Assembly: GCF_000524195.1 (NCBI RefSeq)
Contig: NW_020170390.1
Location: forward strand, 1,255,872 to 1,319,871
DNA: 64,000 nt
Direction of reading: 5' to 3'
Source of the DNA: Echinococcus granulosus
Taxonomy: Eukaryota; Platyhelminthes; Cestoda; Cyclophyllidea; Taeniidae
The number at the start of each line of letters is the position of its first letter. Position 1 is the stretch's first letter. A model generated the notes under the pieces. The model did no database searches and was not told where the DNA came from. It was given only the letters and a program-made list of their open reading frames with translations. Below are positions 1 through 12,230 of the stretch, in pieces. The position numbers and the translations under genes were made by a program.

Positions 1-7
1 TTATCAT

Positions 8-507
8 TGTAGCACTCCGAGACTTCCTCGATTTCATAATAAGCCATTCATTATGACAGCACATATATTTCTGACGCACAGGAGGGGTCGAGTACTAGTA
101 ACATAGTATTGTAATATGATGGTGGTTTATCCCTCGGTATTGGTGAGGCACATGTAGCGTCCCGAGACTCCCTGAAGACGAAAGAAGACGCAATACTCGG
201 GCAGAATATATATTCAGCACAGAGAAGGTATCTGGGCTATTGGCATGGCCCAAAAGGCCAGCCAACCCAGCGAAGTACAAGGGGGCTAATTCAAAGTACA
301 AAAAGTGGCGCCTCATTAATGCCGAGGGATAAACCACTATCGTATTACATACCACTTTTAAACTTTTGAATTTGCTTTCATGTACCTCGCTGGGTGGGCT
401 GGCCTTCGGGCCATGCCAGCGGCCCAAACACCTTCTCTGTGCTGATAATACATTCTGCCCGAGTATAGTGTCTTCTTTCATCTTCAGGAAAGTCTCGGGA
501 CGCTACA
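8..507. mobile_element. Cluster of three LTR-like repeat copies (two minus, one plus)
   Basis: Three copies of a ~150-200 bp unit lie side by side. Copy A (8-152) and copy B (153-305) are on the minus strand, each starting on the plus strand with TGTAGC. Copy C (306-507) is on the plus strand and ends in the matching CGCTACA. B and C form a long imperfect inverted repeat: shared blocks include the CGTCCCGAGACT end, ATACTCGGGCAGAAT, TCAGCACAGAGAAGG and a GGCATGGCCC/GGCCAGCC core. A and B join head-to-tail, because the start of one unit (TGTGCCTCACC on the minus strand) directly follows the end of the next. TG...CA ends and related copies elsewhere in this window suggest long terminal repeats of a small retroelement. 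No coding capacity is visible. That it is an LTR rather than a fold-back element is inferred from copies that carry a primer-binding-like site. Confidence 0.6.
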
Positions 508-1589
508 GTCTAGTCTGAACGCCAGGCAGTAGGGAGAAGCACAATCTATGGGCACTAGGGGCCCGGCTGGTTTTAAACACATTTAGACAAAAAATCAAGT
601 TACCTTTATCTTCGACTTCATGTGTATTTTTATTCATTAACCGATTCACGCAAAAAGCATTAGTCATAAATACATACATCAGCTAAATTGCAATACGTTT
701 ACAAAGGCAACAAAAGGGCTTGAATTTGTGAATACTGCAGCATAATAGTATGACGTCACAAATCATTTAGGTAGGTATTTCTTGAAAAGGGTTTAGAACT
801 CATGAGATATGTCTGACTTCATTGGTATGTCTCTTAGTACCGGTTTCACTAGCTTCAGTTTCGAAAATTTCTTTGTAGTGCCTAAGCTCTCCCTTAGAAA
901 GTTATGAAGGAAGGAAATAGTAGGCTATTTGCTGATACGGGAAAGTTTGTTCAGCCAAATTATGGCTGAAAATGGCGTCTTGTTGCGCTTTCATGTGAAA
1001 GTGCATTAATGCCTTAAGTTATTCAATTTCTTAGTGCTTAGCAGGAAACCTATAAAAATACCTGCTTTTAATGCACTAATTCAATCGACAGTGTCGTAAC
1101 AAGACCCAATACCATATTTTAGTTGTCGCCGTTTCGGCTTTCATAGAATAATGGACAAGAAATAGAATTGGCCACCTCTCATTAGCCCCATCCTCGCTCG
1201 TGCCCTCTATAGGTCAACTTTATCAATGGCAAGGTGCCAACATTTGCGTGCAGCAAATCCAAATGCCGTTTTGTACGAATGGCTCGAGCCCATTTTTCTT
1301 ACTGCATGTGGACAAGAGGTGAGTTTCCAGGAGTATGGGAGATCCAGCAGGCGTTAAATAAGGGCTGTGGTGAAATCGTAAGTAGTATTGAGCGGTTCCA
1401 GGGACAGCCTTTCAACTTTATTATCCCCTAAACTAAATACGAGTTCTGGAGCCTTCAGGAATGTTTAGTGTGTCAGCCTTACAGATCCGGTATTTGGACT
1501 GAACTTCAAATATGTAAGATGTAGTACTTTGATTGCTTGCTTCAGCTCTCGATTTTGGGAATGGGCCACTTATAGCTCCGCCATTGTGC
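508..1589. other. AT-rich non-coding stretch
   Basis: No supported gene. Just past the repeat cluster, at about 522-548, a segment resembles the start of the internal part of the repeat family (GGCAGTAGGGAGAAGC compared with TGGTAGCAGTGGGAAG at 2938). The rest shows short open frames only and nothing I recognise. Confidence 0.4.
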
Positions 1590-1905
1590 ACCCACTAGAT
1601 GGCCTGATCGCCAGACCATGCCCGTAGGCACCAAGCCCTTCTCAAGGTCGAGGATACATATTCTTTCCTAGTATTGTGCCTTCTTTCGTCCTAAGGATGT
1701 CATTATTCTACTCTAAATATATGGCGATGTTTCGTATATTTCATTTTTTGGTCATGCTGATTGACGATACCTTATTTTCAGTATAGATTGTAGCACTCCA
1801 AGTCTTCCCTGAAGTCGCAACAAGCCAAAGTACTATGTAAGAGCATATCTTGCTAACGCACAGACGATTTGATAGACTACTGACACAGAGAGGAGGTCCA
1901 ATCTC
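1590..1905. mobile_element. Two degenerate LTR-like fragments, plus then minus
   Basis: A plus-strand fragment (about 1590-1705) shares the order of blocks seen in the 306-507 copy: CCATGCCC, CCTTCTC, ATACATATTCT, CTAGTATTGTGCCTTCTTTC. About 85 bp further on, a minus-strand fragment starts at 1789 with TGTAGCACTCC, followed by CTTCCCTGAAG, the same start as the copies at 8 and 153. The two point toward each other. Both are old and diverged. Confidence 0.45.
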
Positions 1906-2758
1906 AAGTAACCGCGTAATTGAACGCCGAGTTAAACAAACTAGCAAATTACTACAAGAGTTTATCTTGTTACAGTTGTTGTTAAGTCGAAACTTTCAAT
2001 AAACGTGAAACTGATTCTACCTGATATTTTTTTCCCGGCACATATATCCTCATGTGTTTGGAAGTAATTGCGTGAGGCATCCCTTTTATTCTTAATTTGG
2101 TGTTAGGATTTTCCTGGGTGGTCTCTTAAGGCAAAGTCAAACAGCATATCTGCATGATTCCTCTCAAATGCAACAAGTAATGCGTTGCGCATCCACCGAA
2201 TAAGCCGAACACCGACCTTCAGCAGTGCTATGTGCGTTGTGTAATTTTGGCAGGAGGCAGATATTGCAAGCCCTGTTGTACTACCATTCCTCGTCCGCCT
2301 ATTGCTATGAGTGTCCTAGGTGAGGACGCAATCCCAATTCCTGCTATTAAAACGTCTGTACCATATTTCTTCTCGCAGTTTGGGTACGCAATGACAGACT
2401 ACAAACTACTCAATCTAAAGCGTATAATAAACTTTATTACCGGCAAAAAATTATACTTTGAATAAATATTTTGCAATTTGGCATTATTTTATTGCATTGT
2501 CACCCTCTCTTGATGTGTGTTAAGCTATATAATCATACTTCTTTTAAATAGACTTTACACATTAGCCAACTGGCATGTGCGGTTAAAACTCAAAAATTAT
2601 TCTGTCCTTTGCCTGAGTTCAGGCTAGGGGTTATGACTGTTTGGATGTGGGATTGTTAGCTCCACTCTGTGTTACCTCCTTTTTTGCCCTAAACCGCAAT
2701 CATGATGCGGTGAATAGGCACAGAAGTGAGTCGTTCAAATATATCGCAATACTTTAAG

Positions 2759-3210
2759 TGGCCCGTTGCCATACCGAGACCTAAACTAAAAATAGAGACT
2801 CCGCCTTTAAACCCTTGCCGAATGGCCTGGCCTCCATGCGATGCCGCTATCCCCCAAACCCTTCAGTAGGTTGCCAATACAAATTCTGTCCTAGTATTGT
2901 CTTCTTTCCTCTATGGAGAAGTAACGGAACGCTGTGTTGGTAGCAGTGGGAAGTGAATCCGATCCTAAAGGCCATATACCCCGATTTCTACTGCTGGGTA
3001 ATAAACCTTAATGGGGTGGATAAAGTGCATAAGTTGCGACTGGGAGAATTTTGATGATCCCTAAAAGAAGGACCGAAAATGACGTCCACCTTCGGCAACT
3101 ACCCCAGTGCAGTGGTTTGCAGGAAAGCTATTAGCAAATTAAGTGGTATTGACCACGAATTATCTGGAAAAATTCCTAATGAAGAGATCAAATATATGAA
3201 CATGCGATAC
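2759..3210 (+). mobile_element. LTR-type short retroelement copy: LTR, primer-binding-like site, partial internal region
   Basis: The segment 2759-2937 aligns along its length with the 306-507 repeat (TGGCCCGTTGCCATACCGAG at the start, then ATGGCCTGGCC, CAAACCCTTC, CTAGTATTGTCTTCTTTC and GGAACGCTG near the end). Immediately after, at 2938, is TGGTAGCAG. Its first nine bases match the expected primer-binding site for an initiator methionine tRNA 3' end. The internal region to about 3210 shares long blocks with 23495-23660 and 38325-38470, for example GAAAATGACGTCCACCTTCG and CAGGAAAGCTATTAGCAAAT. No protein of a retroelement is encoded, so this fits a non-autonomous element of the TRIM kind. 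Assignment to any named family is unchecked. Confidence 0.6.
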
Positions 3211-5529
3211 CTCCTTCACATTTGAAATATTCCCCAAAATCCACCTCATTTATGTTCATCTGTGTGTTCCTGACGCCAGCTTTGCTTGCAAGGATGACTT
3301 TTAATCCACATTTCTGTACAATGTATAATATTGCATGGGGATCTTATGTAAATATTACACTGAATAGCAGGGAGGCTCCTTTACATCTCCCTTTAGCTAA
3401 TTACATCCTGTGTTGCCACGTTCTGAAAATCGCAGCGCCGCACAGGCTGATAGCATGGTGGTACTTGTGCCTGTATTTGGGTATATGTGAGAGGGTTTTT
3501 TGACCAGTTCTGGATGTAGACCTTTGATTGCTGCCTCCTCCTCCTCACAATTCTTCTTGTTCTTACGGTCGAACTGTACCATAAATTCAGGAAGGTAGAA
3601 GAACGCACTTCTCCTCCACCTCCACATTCTGCTAACGGATGATTGTCTTGCCGTGAGCCAACCCATCCCCCCACCTCCCCACCAGAACGACCACCACCAC
3701 CACCAAAGAGGACAATTATCTTGTCACGCTCCCCCCTCCTTCCCTCCCTCCCTGTGGCTCCTGCTTGCAAAGCGGGTGAGGGCACGAACAAACGAGCGGA
3801 CAGGCAGGCAGTTGCGGTCGGCCGGTAAGTAACCCGAGTTGGTCGAAGTTTCAACAATGCACAAGGACTGCCAAAGTTAATTATTCAAAGCACTCGTGAG
3901 ATCTTCATTCTGTTATCCACTGGTTCACTTATTTCAGTGACTTTATAAAGCTGCTTTGCGCTACCCACCGAGAACTCCAATTAGTGGTGATGTTAACTAC
4001 CAGGGTGAACGAGTGAAACAGGAATAAACTGCATTACTAAAAATAGTTATAAAATGGTCGTTTTCAGTTAGGTGAAATCAGGCAGCGCATTGGGACAAGT
4101 AAATAAACATAATCCTTGTATTTAGTATGCCCAAATGTTGTGGAAATTTTAGGTTTCAAACTGGCAGTATTTATTTAGAGTTAAATTTTTACCTTAAAAG
4201 GGCACTCAGACCAGTAATGAGGGAAGATTTTTTGAACCCAAAAGATAAAGGGGATCTTAAAAACTTGGCCGTAGCATTCAGAGCAGTAACTAATAATTAT
4301 TCAATACTTTGTACTTACGCAGGACATTTCCCATAGTTCTTTACGCTATCCTAAAATGCATTGTTGGATAAGAGAATCACTGCTTTTGGATTCAGCAGAG
4401 GGCCAGATTTCAAAAAGCCAAGATCTTTAAGTGGTTCACCTTTATTTTTTGCATGAAATATTTCAGCAATCTGTTTTAATTATTGGCTGTACAATTATTA
4501 AATATACTTGCTATTTTCGCCGATCCCTAACTAATGCATTTCTGCTGGTTAATTCTCATGGAACCTGCATTCACTTGGGGACATTGGTTCTCTCTCTCTC
4601 GCATTTCCCACTTTGCTATTGACATCTTTTTTCGCCTTTGCTAGAATGATGAAAATATACAGTGCGGTTATCACTAACTAAAATCATTCTCTCTCTCTCC
4701 CATAGTCAAAAAAGGAGTCCCCTTAATTAGGAGGCCTTCTGCTTTGGCTCAGCCCAAGAAACGATAGAGGTGGTCCAATCCCTTAGGCTGCTTCGCTTCA
4801 AGGCAAAAGGTAAGTGCTTCTTTTAAAATAGTACTTTTAATCTTTTAGTATCGCCCAGATCAAGTAATAAAAGAATGCTGCCATTTTAATTGCTGTAATA
4901 ATTTTGACACCTTTGAATGTACACGGCATGTCAAGTAAATGAAAAGGTCATTTTTTTGACTAGTATGACTAAAAATACTCAAACGACATTACATAATTGC
5001 ATAATTAAGGCAACTAAGAATTTCTTCAACTTTGATGGTTAAAAGCAAAGCTAGGAAGAGTTTCTAGGTGTCCAGACTTCATGTCTTCTTCTCATATGAA
5101 AAAGAAATTTCATTTTGTATCATTTAGTCAAAAAAGACTGTAAGCTAATTAAAAAGACGTGCGATAGGGAGAATTAAATAGAAATGTCATCTACGTTAAA
5201 TACCCTCAGTAGGAAATTAAATGAAATCTCAGATGTAAATGTCCTTAATTCAAGTTGGGATTTCGATAGCCTTTGCTTTCACTTGAGTAGTAATGCTCAA
5301 AACTGCCCCTACTCTACAGGGAAATGCAAAACATAAGTCTTAATCTCCTAGTGTCCTCTCAGCTCTTCAGCCGTGCATACTAGTTGGTAGGTGAATATAT
5401 GCTCTTCTTGACACTAGTAATGAGTAGTATGGGGGTGCATAAAATATGCGAGGGAATGTGCTTTAACTTGAAATTAACAATATCTGAAAGTCCTGCATTC
5501 TTCTGTGCCTTTTAATTTCTGTTGATGAG
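3211..5529. other. Non-coding stretch with a purine/pyrimidine-rich island
   Basis: Nothing here is recognisable as a gene. A C-rich/G-rich island at about 3600-3830 is open on both strands, which is compositional and not evidence of coding. A polypyrimidine tract ending in ATAG (about 4685-4705) and a GGTAAG at about 4810 could bound a small non-coding exon, but nothing else supports it. Confidence 0.3.
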
Positions 5530-5730
5530 GTGGTCAAACGTATTTCCTTTTCTTCATCTGCCCCTCCCCCCCCCGATAACGGACGTGGCCAGTACCTCGC
5601 GCTGGATAGCGTAAGGCAGGTCCCCAAGCTCTTTCATCTCTTGCATGCAGCATGTACTTTTCCCTCCTTAAGGCAATCCAATGGTACCATCATTTTATCT
5701 TGTTATCTTTATGTAAACATCTGTTCAGTG

Positions 5731-5961
5731 AACAGAATGGTTTCTATACCCTCCCATGAAACAATTACCGTTGAAGAACAACCTGTTTACCGTGCCTTGA
5801 TGCAGGCTGCCAACACTTGGGGGGAGGCTGATCGCTTCTTTTCGAAAAATAACTACAAAGTGTGCGAGAACAAGACATGTCACAATTTTATTAAAATGTT
5901 GAAGACAGTGATGTTTGAGGAACTGGGAAAAGGAACAAAATTAAAACCGCGCTATTTATAA
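5731..5961 (+). CDS. Possible small exon or small gene, function unknown
   Basis: A pyrimidine-rich tract ending in CTGTTCAG (acceptor-like) is followed by an ATG at 5738 and an open frame of about 74 codons to a TAA at 5959-5961. The product begins MVSIPSHETITVEEQPVY and ends KGTKLKPRYL. It is mixed charged/hydrophobic with no signal peptide or membrane segment, and its composition looks protein-like. No family is recognised. The frame is open further upstream to 5530, but that part is C-rich and looks untranslated. It could be a chance open frame or the last exon of a gene whose other exons I cannot see. Confidence 0.25.
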   Translation, partial: NRMVSIPSHETITVEEQPVYRALMQAANTWGEADRFFSKNNYKVCENKTCHNFIKMLKTVMFEELGKGTKLKPRYL

Positions 5962-8038
5962 ATTACTAGTGCTCCATTTTACCGTTTGGTTCATTAATTA
6001 CGAAATTTGGCCCAATAGACAGTTATTACAAAGGACATAGAAACCAAAAACATGCAACACTTAACTAAACGCCTAGACCAAATTTCAAAGTATCCTTACG
6101 ACTGAACCATTTCTGAGTCATATAAAAGCACAGGCATTGTTTTCGCTGTTCCTTAGCACATCACTTGATCATTTTTGTTGTTTTATTTGTATGGCGTATT
6201 TACCGCTTATAGTTCGTTCAAGTTAACCGCTCTGGACTAGAGCATCAAGCCGTCGCAGGTACTGAAGGTCAGGCTGCTGACCGCGATCTAATATACAATG
6301 TTCTAAAACGTTTCGCTGCTGTGATAGTCTCCATTCCTGGCAAGCATTAAAAATCCTTACATATATGACTGGATATGAACGCAGTCTTTCAAAGATGGCC
6401 GATGCCAGAAAAGTGGTGTCCACGGAACAAGAAGAATAAAGGGGCATTGGAGGAATCAAAACGCGAGTAGAATGAGCACAGCATAAATAATTCTAGAAAC
6501 TGCTTAATCGACCTAGAAATAGAAAATTCACCTTCACTATCTTTCATAGCTTCAAGAGATGGAAAACAAGTTAAATTTTAGAGGTTAATGGGACATAGAT
6601 ATCTCCTTCTTTCATAAGAAGTAAAGGCTGGCGATTAAAAAATGTGGACGAAAAATGTATTGATGTACATCTACGCTGCTTAGAAGCTAATGCCACTGAT
6701 GGGTTGCCATGCAGCAATCTGACCTTCCGCCTATATAGGAACGGAGGTTGTTTCTGAGGGGAGCTATGGGGGAAAAGACATCGATCGTGGAAAAATGAAA
6801 GGCCTGGTGCTGAAGTCCAATTAACCTTGCGGAAGCCACGAAGCAAAAATAAATACATGATTCACTTCCGTCAAAATCTAGGTCTTCCGGTGGACATGGA
6901 AGGAGTTGAGGAAGCGTTGGTAATAGCTCAGCTTTAGCTAGAGACACGTCTGCCTGCACCTCAATTAGTGCCAACTTATCAGTGGGGTAGTTCTGGCCAC
7001 CAATTTGTTTTGCTAAAGCGGTACACCTACCCTAGTGTCTTAGATCTCAACAATTTAAACTGACATTTTTTTTACTCTAGTGAGGCAAGAAGGTTTTCCT
7101 AATAGATTAGGTTTTACCGGTTAAAAAACCTGCAGCCTAAATCTATTATTCTGCAAACAGGGCCGGAAATAGTTTACTTCGATGGAATTCCACAGTCCTC
7201 TACTTGTCGTCGCAGCTCACTTGGTCAAAGTTTAATATCAAATATTTCCGTTCACAGTTGTGGGTTTAGCTGCTAATTATGCCACGTCATAACTTTGTGG
7301 TGTGTGAACATTGTCGTTTAAGATGTCTCCCATTGGCAACTGCAACCAACTTTAAATATCCTATCTGGATATCCGTAAATTTTTCAATATACTAACATAC
7401 TGAAATAAATTCATGAGGTAGGTACAAAGACTGTGTTTTGAGAAGAAATTGGACTAGGACGCATTTTCTTAAAATTGACAGTGGGAATCAAGATTTTCAC
7501 GACGTCACCGATAAGCTCTTACCATTAGATAAGACATAAGAGATTACCAAGTTGTAAAATATGCCATGAACCACATTAGCACCTTGAAAAGTTTATTATT
7601 TGTTAACTTATGTACCTCACATTTTTATATATCTTGTATTCATCGCTTTATGTTGAAAATTACATGATAAATTCTGTTGCCTTGGTACCTGTGTATCACA
7701 TAACAAGAAATATGTGGGAGACACCTCTACTCAGAAGTAAGAAAGCCAAACTACTTTTTGAAACCTTATTCCTACTGAAACCAATCAACAACATGGTCGG
7801 ACAACTGAAATAATACCCATTATGTAATTTCTGTAAAACACTGGAAAAGCAAACTTATTAAGTTCACTTGCATGAAAGCACTAGCATCTTTGGTTCCGTA
7901 ACTAGTCTTCTTCAGCCATTACAGAAAGCCCTTATTGTCTTGCATTAGAAGCATTAGGGATTTAGTCATGGTTATTTCCACCGTCGTCAAGACGACGCCC
8001 TACACCAATTGGCACCAGTGCGTAGCCCTAAACATGAC

Positions 8039-8584
8039 TCAACGCAATAGTTGTTTCCTCGCGTGGGCATAATGACCCATACACGCGTACACACACAAAC
8101 ATACCATATCTTCTCTGTCCTTCTCAGGCACAAGGTCTCCCACTGCCCACCCCTCCTCATATGCCCTCCTCCTCCTCTTTACCTCCCCTCCACCTGCACG
8201 GGCGCACGTAGCGGTGCGTGCAATCGATTTGCGGCCACGCGAATGCTCGTGGCCAATAGCTGTGGTGCATGACACGCGTCAGCCAATCGGATCTCTGAGC
8301 TGTGCTCAGAAAAGCGTAAGCCGTGCGTACGTGCGCGAGCAGGCATGCTCAGAGCAAAGTACTGTCCGCTGATTGCATACACGCGTAGGCACAGACCTCC
8401 AGATTGCACCACGCATTCACTCTCCTTCACACCATCGTGAGTACGAATAACCGCAACACACACACTGCCACAAAGATACGCCTCAAGCCGGCCTGGGTAG
8501 TCTTCAGCTGAAGTCCTACGCAACGCTTCCACAGAAAACCACAGCCACGTCTTCGATCGTCCTGGGGCCTGTGTGTCCGTCATC
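8039..8584 (+). promoter_or_regulatory. CpG-rich promoter / 5' untranslated region of the KLF gene, with two CCAAT boxes
   Basis: This block is richer in G+C and CpG than the flanking DNA and ends at the ATG of the proposed first KLF exon. Two CCAAT boxes in the same orientation sit at 8253-8257 (GGCCAATAG) and 8283-8287 (AGCCAATCGG). They are exactly 30 bp apart, roughly three helical turns, and the second has a good NF-Y-like flank. No TATA box is obvious, as expected for a CpG-type promoter. Open frames on both strands here are compositional. The transcription start is not determined. Confidence 0.4.
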
Positions 8585-8659
8585 ATGGCCGTGAGCTACA
8601 CCGCCAACATCCCTGACAATTTTGCCAATCATCTTCTACAAGATAGCTACGAGTACAAG
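8585..8659 (+). CDS. Kruppel-like factor, proposed first coding exon
   Basis: The ATG at 8585 (context GTCATCATGG) starts 25 codons beginning MAVSYTANIPDNFANH and ending YEYK, followed by a GT donor (AAG|GTCTGT). The exon ends in phase 0, and the large zinc-finger exon at 12231 begins in phase 0, so the two join in frame. The MAVS start resembles the N-termini of vertebrate KLF4 and KLF2 (MAVSDA.., MALSEP..). Its place next to a CCAAT-bearing CpG-rich block supports a first exon. The donor is not a strong consensus and no transcript is available, so the link to the zinc-finger exon is inferred. Joined length would be 409 residues. Confidence 0.5.
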
Positions 8660-11600
8660 GTCTGTTGCACCTCTCGTCTGTATCATGACCTCTTAGAGGT
8701 ATTTCCATTACATTTTAATTTGACATTGTCGTTCAAACCGCTTGCTAAATCTACAAGCACTTTATCTTTAAGATGCAATGATTGCGTAAAATGCATTAAC
8801 TTATTCAAAGGAACATTTTACGTGAAACATGCTTATATAGGTGACACTGTTACAGTAAGAGATATTTAGTTTTTGCTATCGTTTCCATTCAAAACTGTTG
8901 TACTGAATGCGGTCATTCGTCTGAGCATAACCTTTGCCTTTCTGTGCATAAAATTAACCAGTCAAGGTGAGCACTTGAGGGCAAGTTTAGTCCTTTGACA
9001 TGCATGATTTATTTTTATAGGGGTATAATACATGGATTAATGTTGTACCGCTTCACCGAACTCCTCTTGTCAATAGCAAATTTAAGTCACTTATATAATC
9101 AGTCAATGAATGCCTACCAAGCCCATACAATGCTGGTCCACCTTCCTACACGAATGCCAGTCGAAATCGCACTTATACATCTGCGGGAACACAATGACAA
9201 CTTGAGGTGAAACAGTAGTGGCCGCCTTTAGGCGGGATTAAGTGGTCAGTCCACTGATAACATCGCTTCATGAGCTACCACATTTGCCTGCTAAGCGCAT
9301 CCACAGTCGGCAAGGCGAGACTGCTATTGGGGGAGGTATCTGCGTTCCTGAAAAACAAGACGAGGATTGTACCAGTTTTCCCCGATGTGTCAAAAATGTA
9401 CTAGCCTTGTTGAATGTGTCTTGCCTTTGGAACTGTGGTTATACTATCTGATTTCTACAAACTGGAATGCAATCATGCTACGAGATAGTGGCAGCTAATG
9501 TTATTTATGCGTGAAAAACACGTCAGTGTCTAGCTGTGGGTGTTGGTTTAGATCAGTAGGACCTCAAACAGAGCACTCCATCGTAAAATCTAAAAAGTGC
9601 ACAGCAATTCTTCTAGCAAATTTGCTAATTGATGAAATGAGTAGGAACTCTTGGTTTTCATAAATGCGGTTGTAAGTAAGTGGAGCGTGCACTTGGGTTA
9701 ACTGCCTCGTGACTCCATGTTGTCTGGACTAACACGTGAGAGCCTCTGACCCTCAGACAATTCATACTGTATTCTGCACAAACTGGAATGGTGGTCGCCG
9801 TGTTGTAGCATGACAGTGGGGCTCATACAGCAGTCACCTGACTCGGACGCCGACTAAAGTCGCAATGGTAACCTTTTCAGTAGTCAGCGTCCGGTCGTCA
9901 TTGTGTCAGTAACGGAATTTTACAACAGGTGGATCGGCTTTGATGGTAGGCCATTCATAAATATTTATAGACTAAAGCTAAATGACTAAGTTTTAAAAAT
10001 GAAAACTATTACTAAAATGCGTATTTCTCCTGTTCCATCGGAGTTCTTAAAAAAATGTTTTAAAAGAGCCATTGGGTTAATCATTTCAATACCCCATTAA
10101 TCGAATACTTGTTCCATGATGAAAAGCTTTGTTTGACCTTGTCAGAAACTCATCTATATGCAGGCTAGCGATCTGTGCGACGAGCTATAATTTGTGATAG
10201 TAAAGGGGCGTTCTGGATTTGAGATGGCCATCGGAGTTAGCCAAATGACTACACATTGTCGGTCTGAGACACTTGCAGACCGCGCATCGCGTGGCGTTCG
10301 AGAGAGCGGAGTTCGTTGCTCTGCAAAATCAGGTTTCAACAAGTCCACGGAGACGAGGTCTAAAGCCACGAAGCTGTGCATGCCTTGTCCTGCAAGCACC
10401 ACTGCAAAGCCGACATGAATGGTCGTCCTTCGGACGTTCGCCACGGCAGCAAGCAAATATCCTCCAAGTAAAATGGTTTTTCAAGCAAAAGTTTGATAGC
10501 AATGCCACCCTTCATCACTAACCCACTACCTTACAAGAGGACAATTATGATTTGATTGACTTAACTTTTCACGATTATTCTAAAACCTCCTCACCTAGAA
10601 CGTGTAATGTTCTTCTCTATCGCTAAAGTTCTTGGACTGGAGGTCCATGTAGTGAACCTCATTGTGAATATACGTACCAAAATTATTGTTGCAATGAAAG
10701 GGCTTGAGCATTTTCCACCGATCCCACAGAAACATATTCACGGCAAAGCTGACCAGAGCCGGCTTTATGAAAGCTCTCACCATTATTACCAGCTAAACAT
10801 TTGAATTTCTATCGGCTTGTGATAAGGGCTTGTGACTCACTTGATAGACCCCTCTTTTGTCCTTAACTATGACTTCAAAAGTTTTAACGAATGGTCTACC
10901 TTTCCGGCTACGAATATTCATTGCTCTTCGTAATGTTCAACTGGCTCCTGGTCTTCCGCCTAGCTGAGCACCGCTGATGAGGCATTTTGTTCAAAAAGTA
11001 TTTCTCCTCTTTTATAGTATTCAGGCTATATGAGACATTAAACGGGGCATAATTATCCACAGTCCCCCTACTAAAAGAGGAATGTATTTTTACGGACTAC
11101 GGTAGCACGCATTTTAATGTTGTAATAACAACTAACAGGCAATACACCGGATTTTAGTGGCCCTTTTGATTCGTTAGTTATTACCGCTACCTTCCGTGCT
11201 TTTATTCGAATTTTGATTCATCTTTAAATACTTAGCCGGTTTACCGTTGTCTACATCATAGACCTACCCAGGGATTGGAAAGTTTAACACTGTAAATAAA
11301 AGTGCCTGAAATCCACTGGTTTACTTTGCGCCACCAAAATTGTATCACGAAAAGTGAACAAAAACCGACTAACCCCAACTTTTGTGTCACTGAGACTTCA
11401 TTCCCTATCCATTTGAAGCATAGGTACAGGTTCCAAGTAGCTTATTAATATCTATAATTGCGTAAGGGTATTCATAAAGCTCATGCACAGCAATGCTATT
11501 CGTTGGTGGAAATTCAACACTAATGTAGTCTGCGGGATCAGATGTCATCCCAGACCATAAATTCGAGGGAGTTTTATAAATAGGGGTTTCCCACACGAGG

Positions 11601-12230
11601 GATAGGTACCGTCACTTTAAACCCACCAGGTGCTACTCAGGCATTCAACGAGTGCGCGCCAATTGCGTCCTAATGGAGACACGGGTAGGAGATACCAATG
11701 CGGTAACCCAAGGGAGTAAAGCACTTCTATTCATGCATCCCTGTGGTCAAGAGACGCCAAGGTCGAACACGCGCGCATAAAGGGTAGTTGGCAGTTTGCG
11801 TAAAGTTTGAAAAGCTTTTACCTACCTCCTCGTCGGTGATGTAGTAGATGTAGCTGAATGAGTACTCATGAATTTCCATCAACTAGGTGTACTAGTGTGT
11901 TGACAGTCCAGTCAACGCAGCTAATGGCTACTTTAGGAGAGAGATGTTTCTAATGATGAGGATTTTAAATAGTAGGGATTCAATGATCCAGCTCAGTCCT
12001 CTTTTAAAAAGAGTTTTTTTTCCGTTAGTTTTATCAAAACCAAATTTGCAATCATACAATTTTTCCCTTACTTTCAGTTTAATGTTTCATTTAGAAACAA
12101 AAGGTTGGTTTTGCTTCACTCACGTTTACATTTAATTTGCTTCCGTATGGGCCATAAACAGGCGAAAGGAGGCGAACGGCATTCGTGTTTGTGAACCGTT
12201 GAATATAAGATTGAGTTTTTTACATTTTAG
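8660..12230 (+). other. Proposed first intron of the KLF gene
   Basis: This 3.57 kb stretch has no convincing gene. A GC-rich segment at 10154-10521 is open on both strands and looks compositional. An imperfect inverted repeat lies at 9840-9897. The intron ends with the acceptor TTTTTTACATTTTAG at 12230. By eye the plus strand is rich in T near the 5' end, as expected for a transcribed intron. Confidence 0.4.

Noticed and set aside
3393..3857. 154-codon minus-strand frame
   Set aside because: Driven by a G-rich/C-rich tract (Gly/Arg runs); also open on the plus strand.
10154..10521. Overlapping ~100-codon frames on both strands
   Set aside because: Open in several frames because of local GC content; no splice sites or family match.
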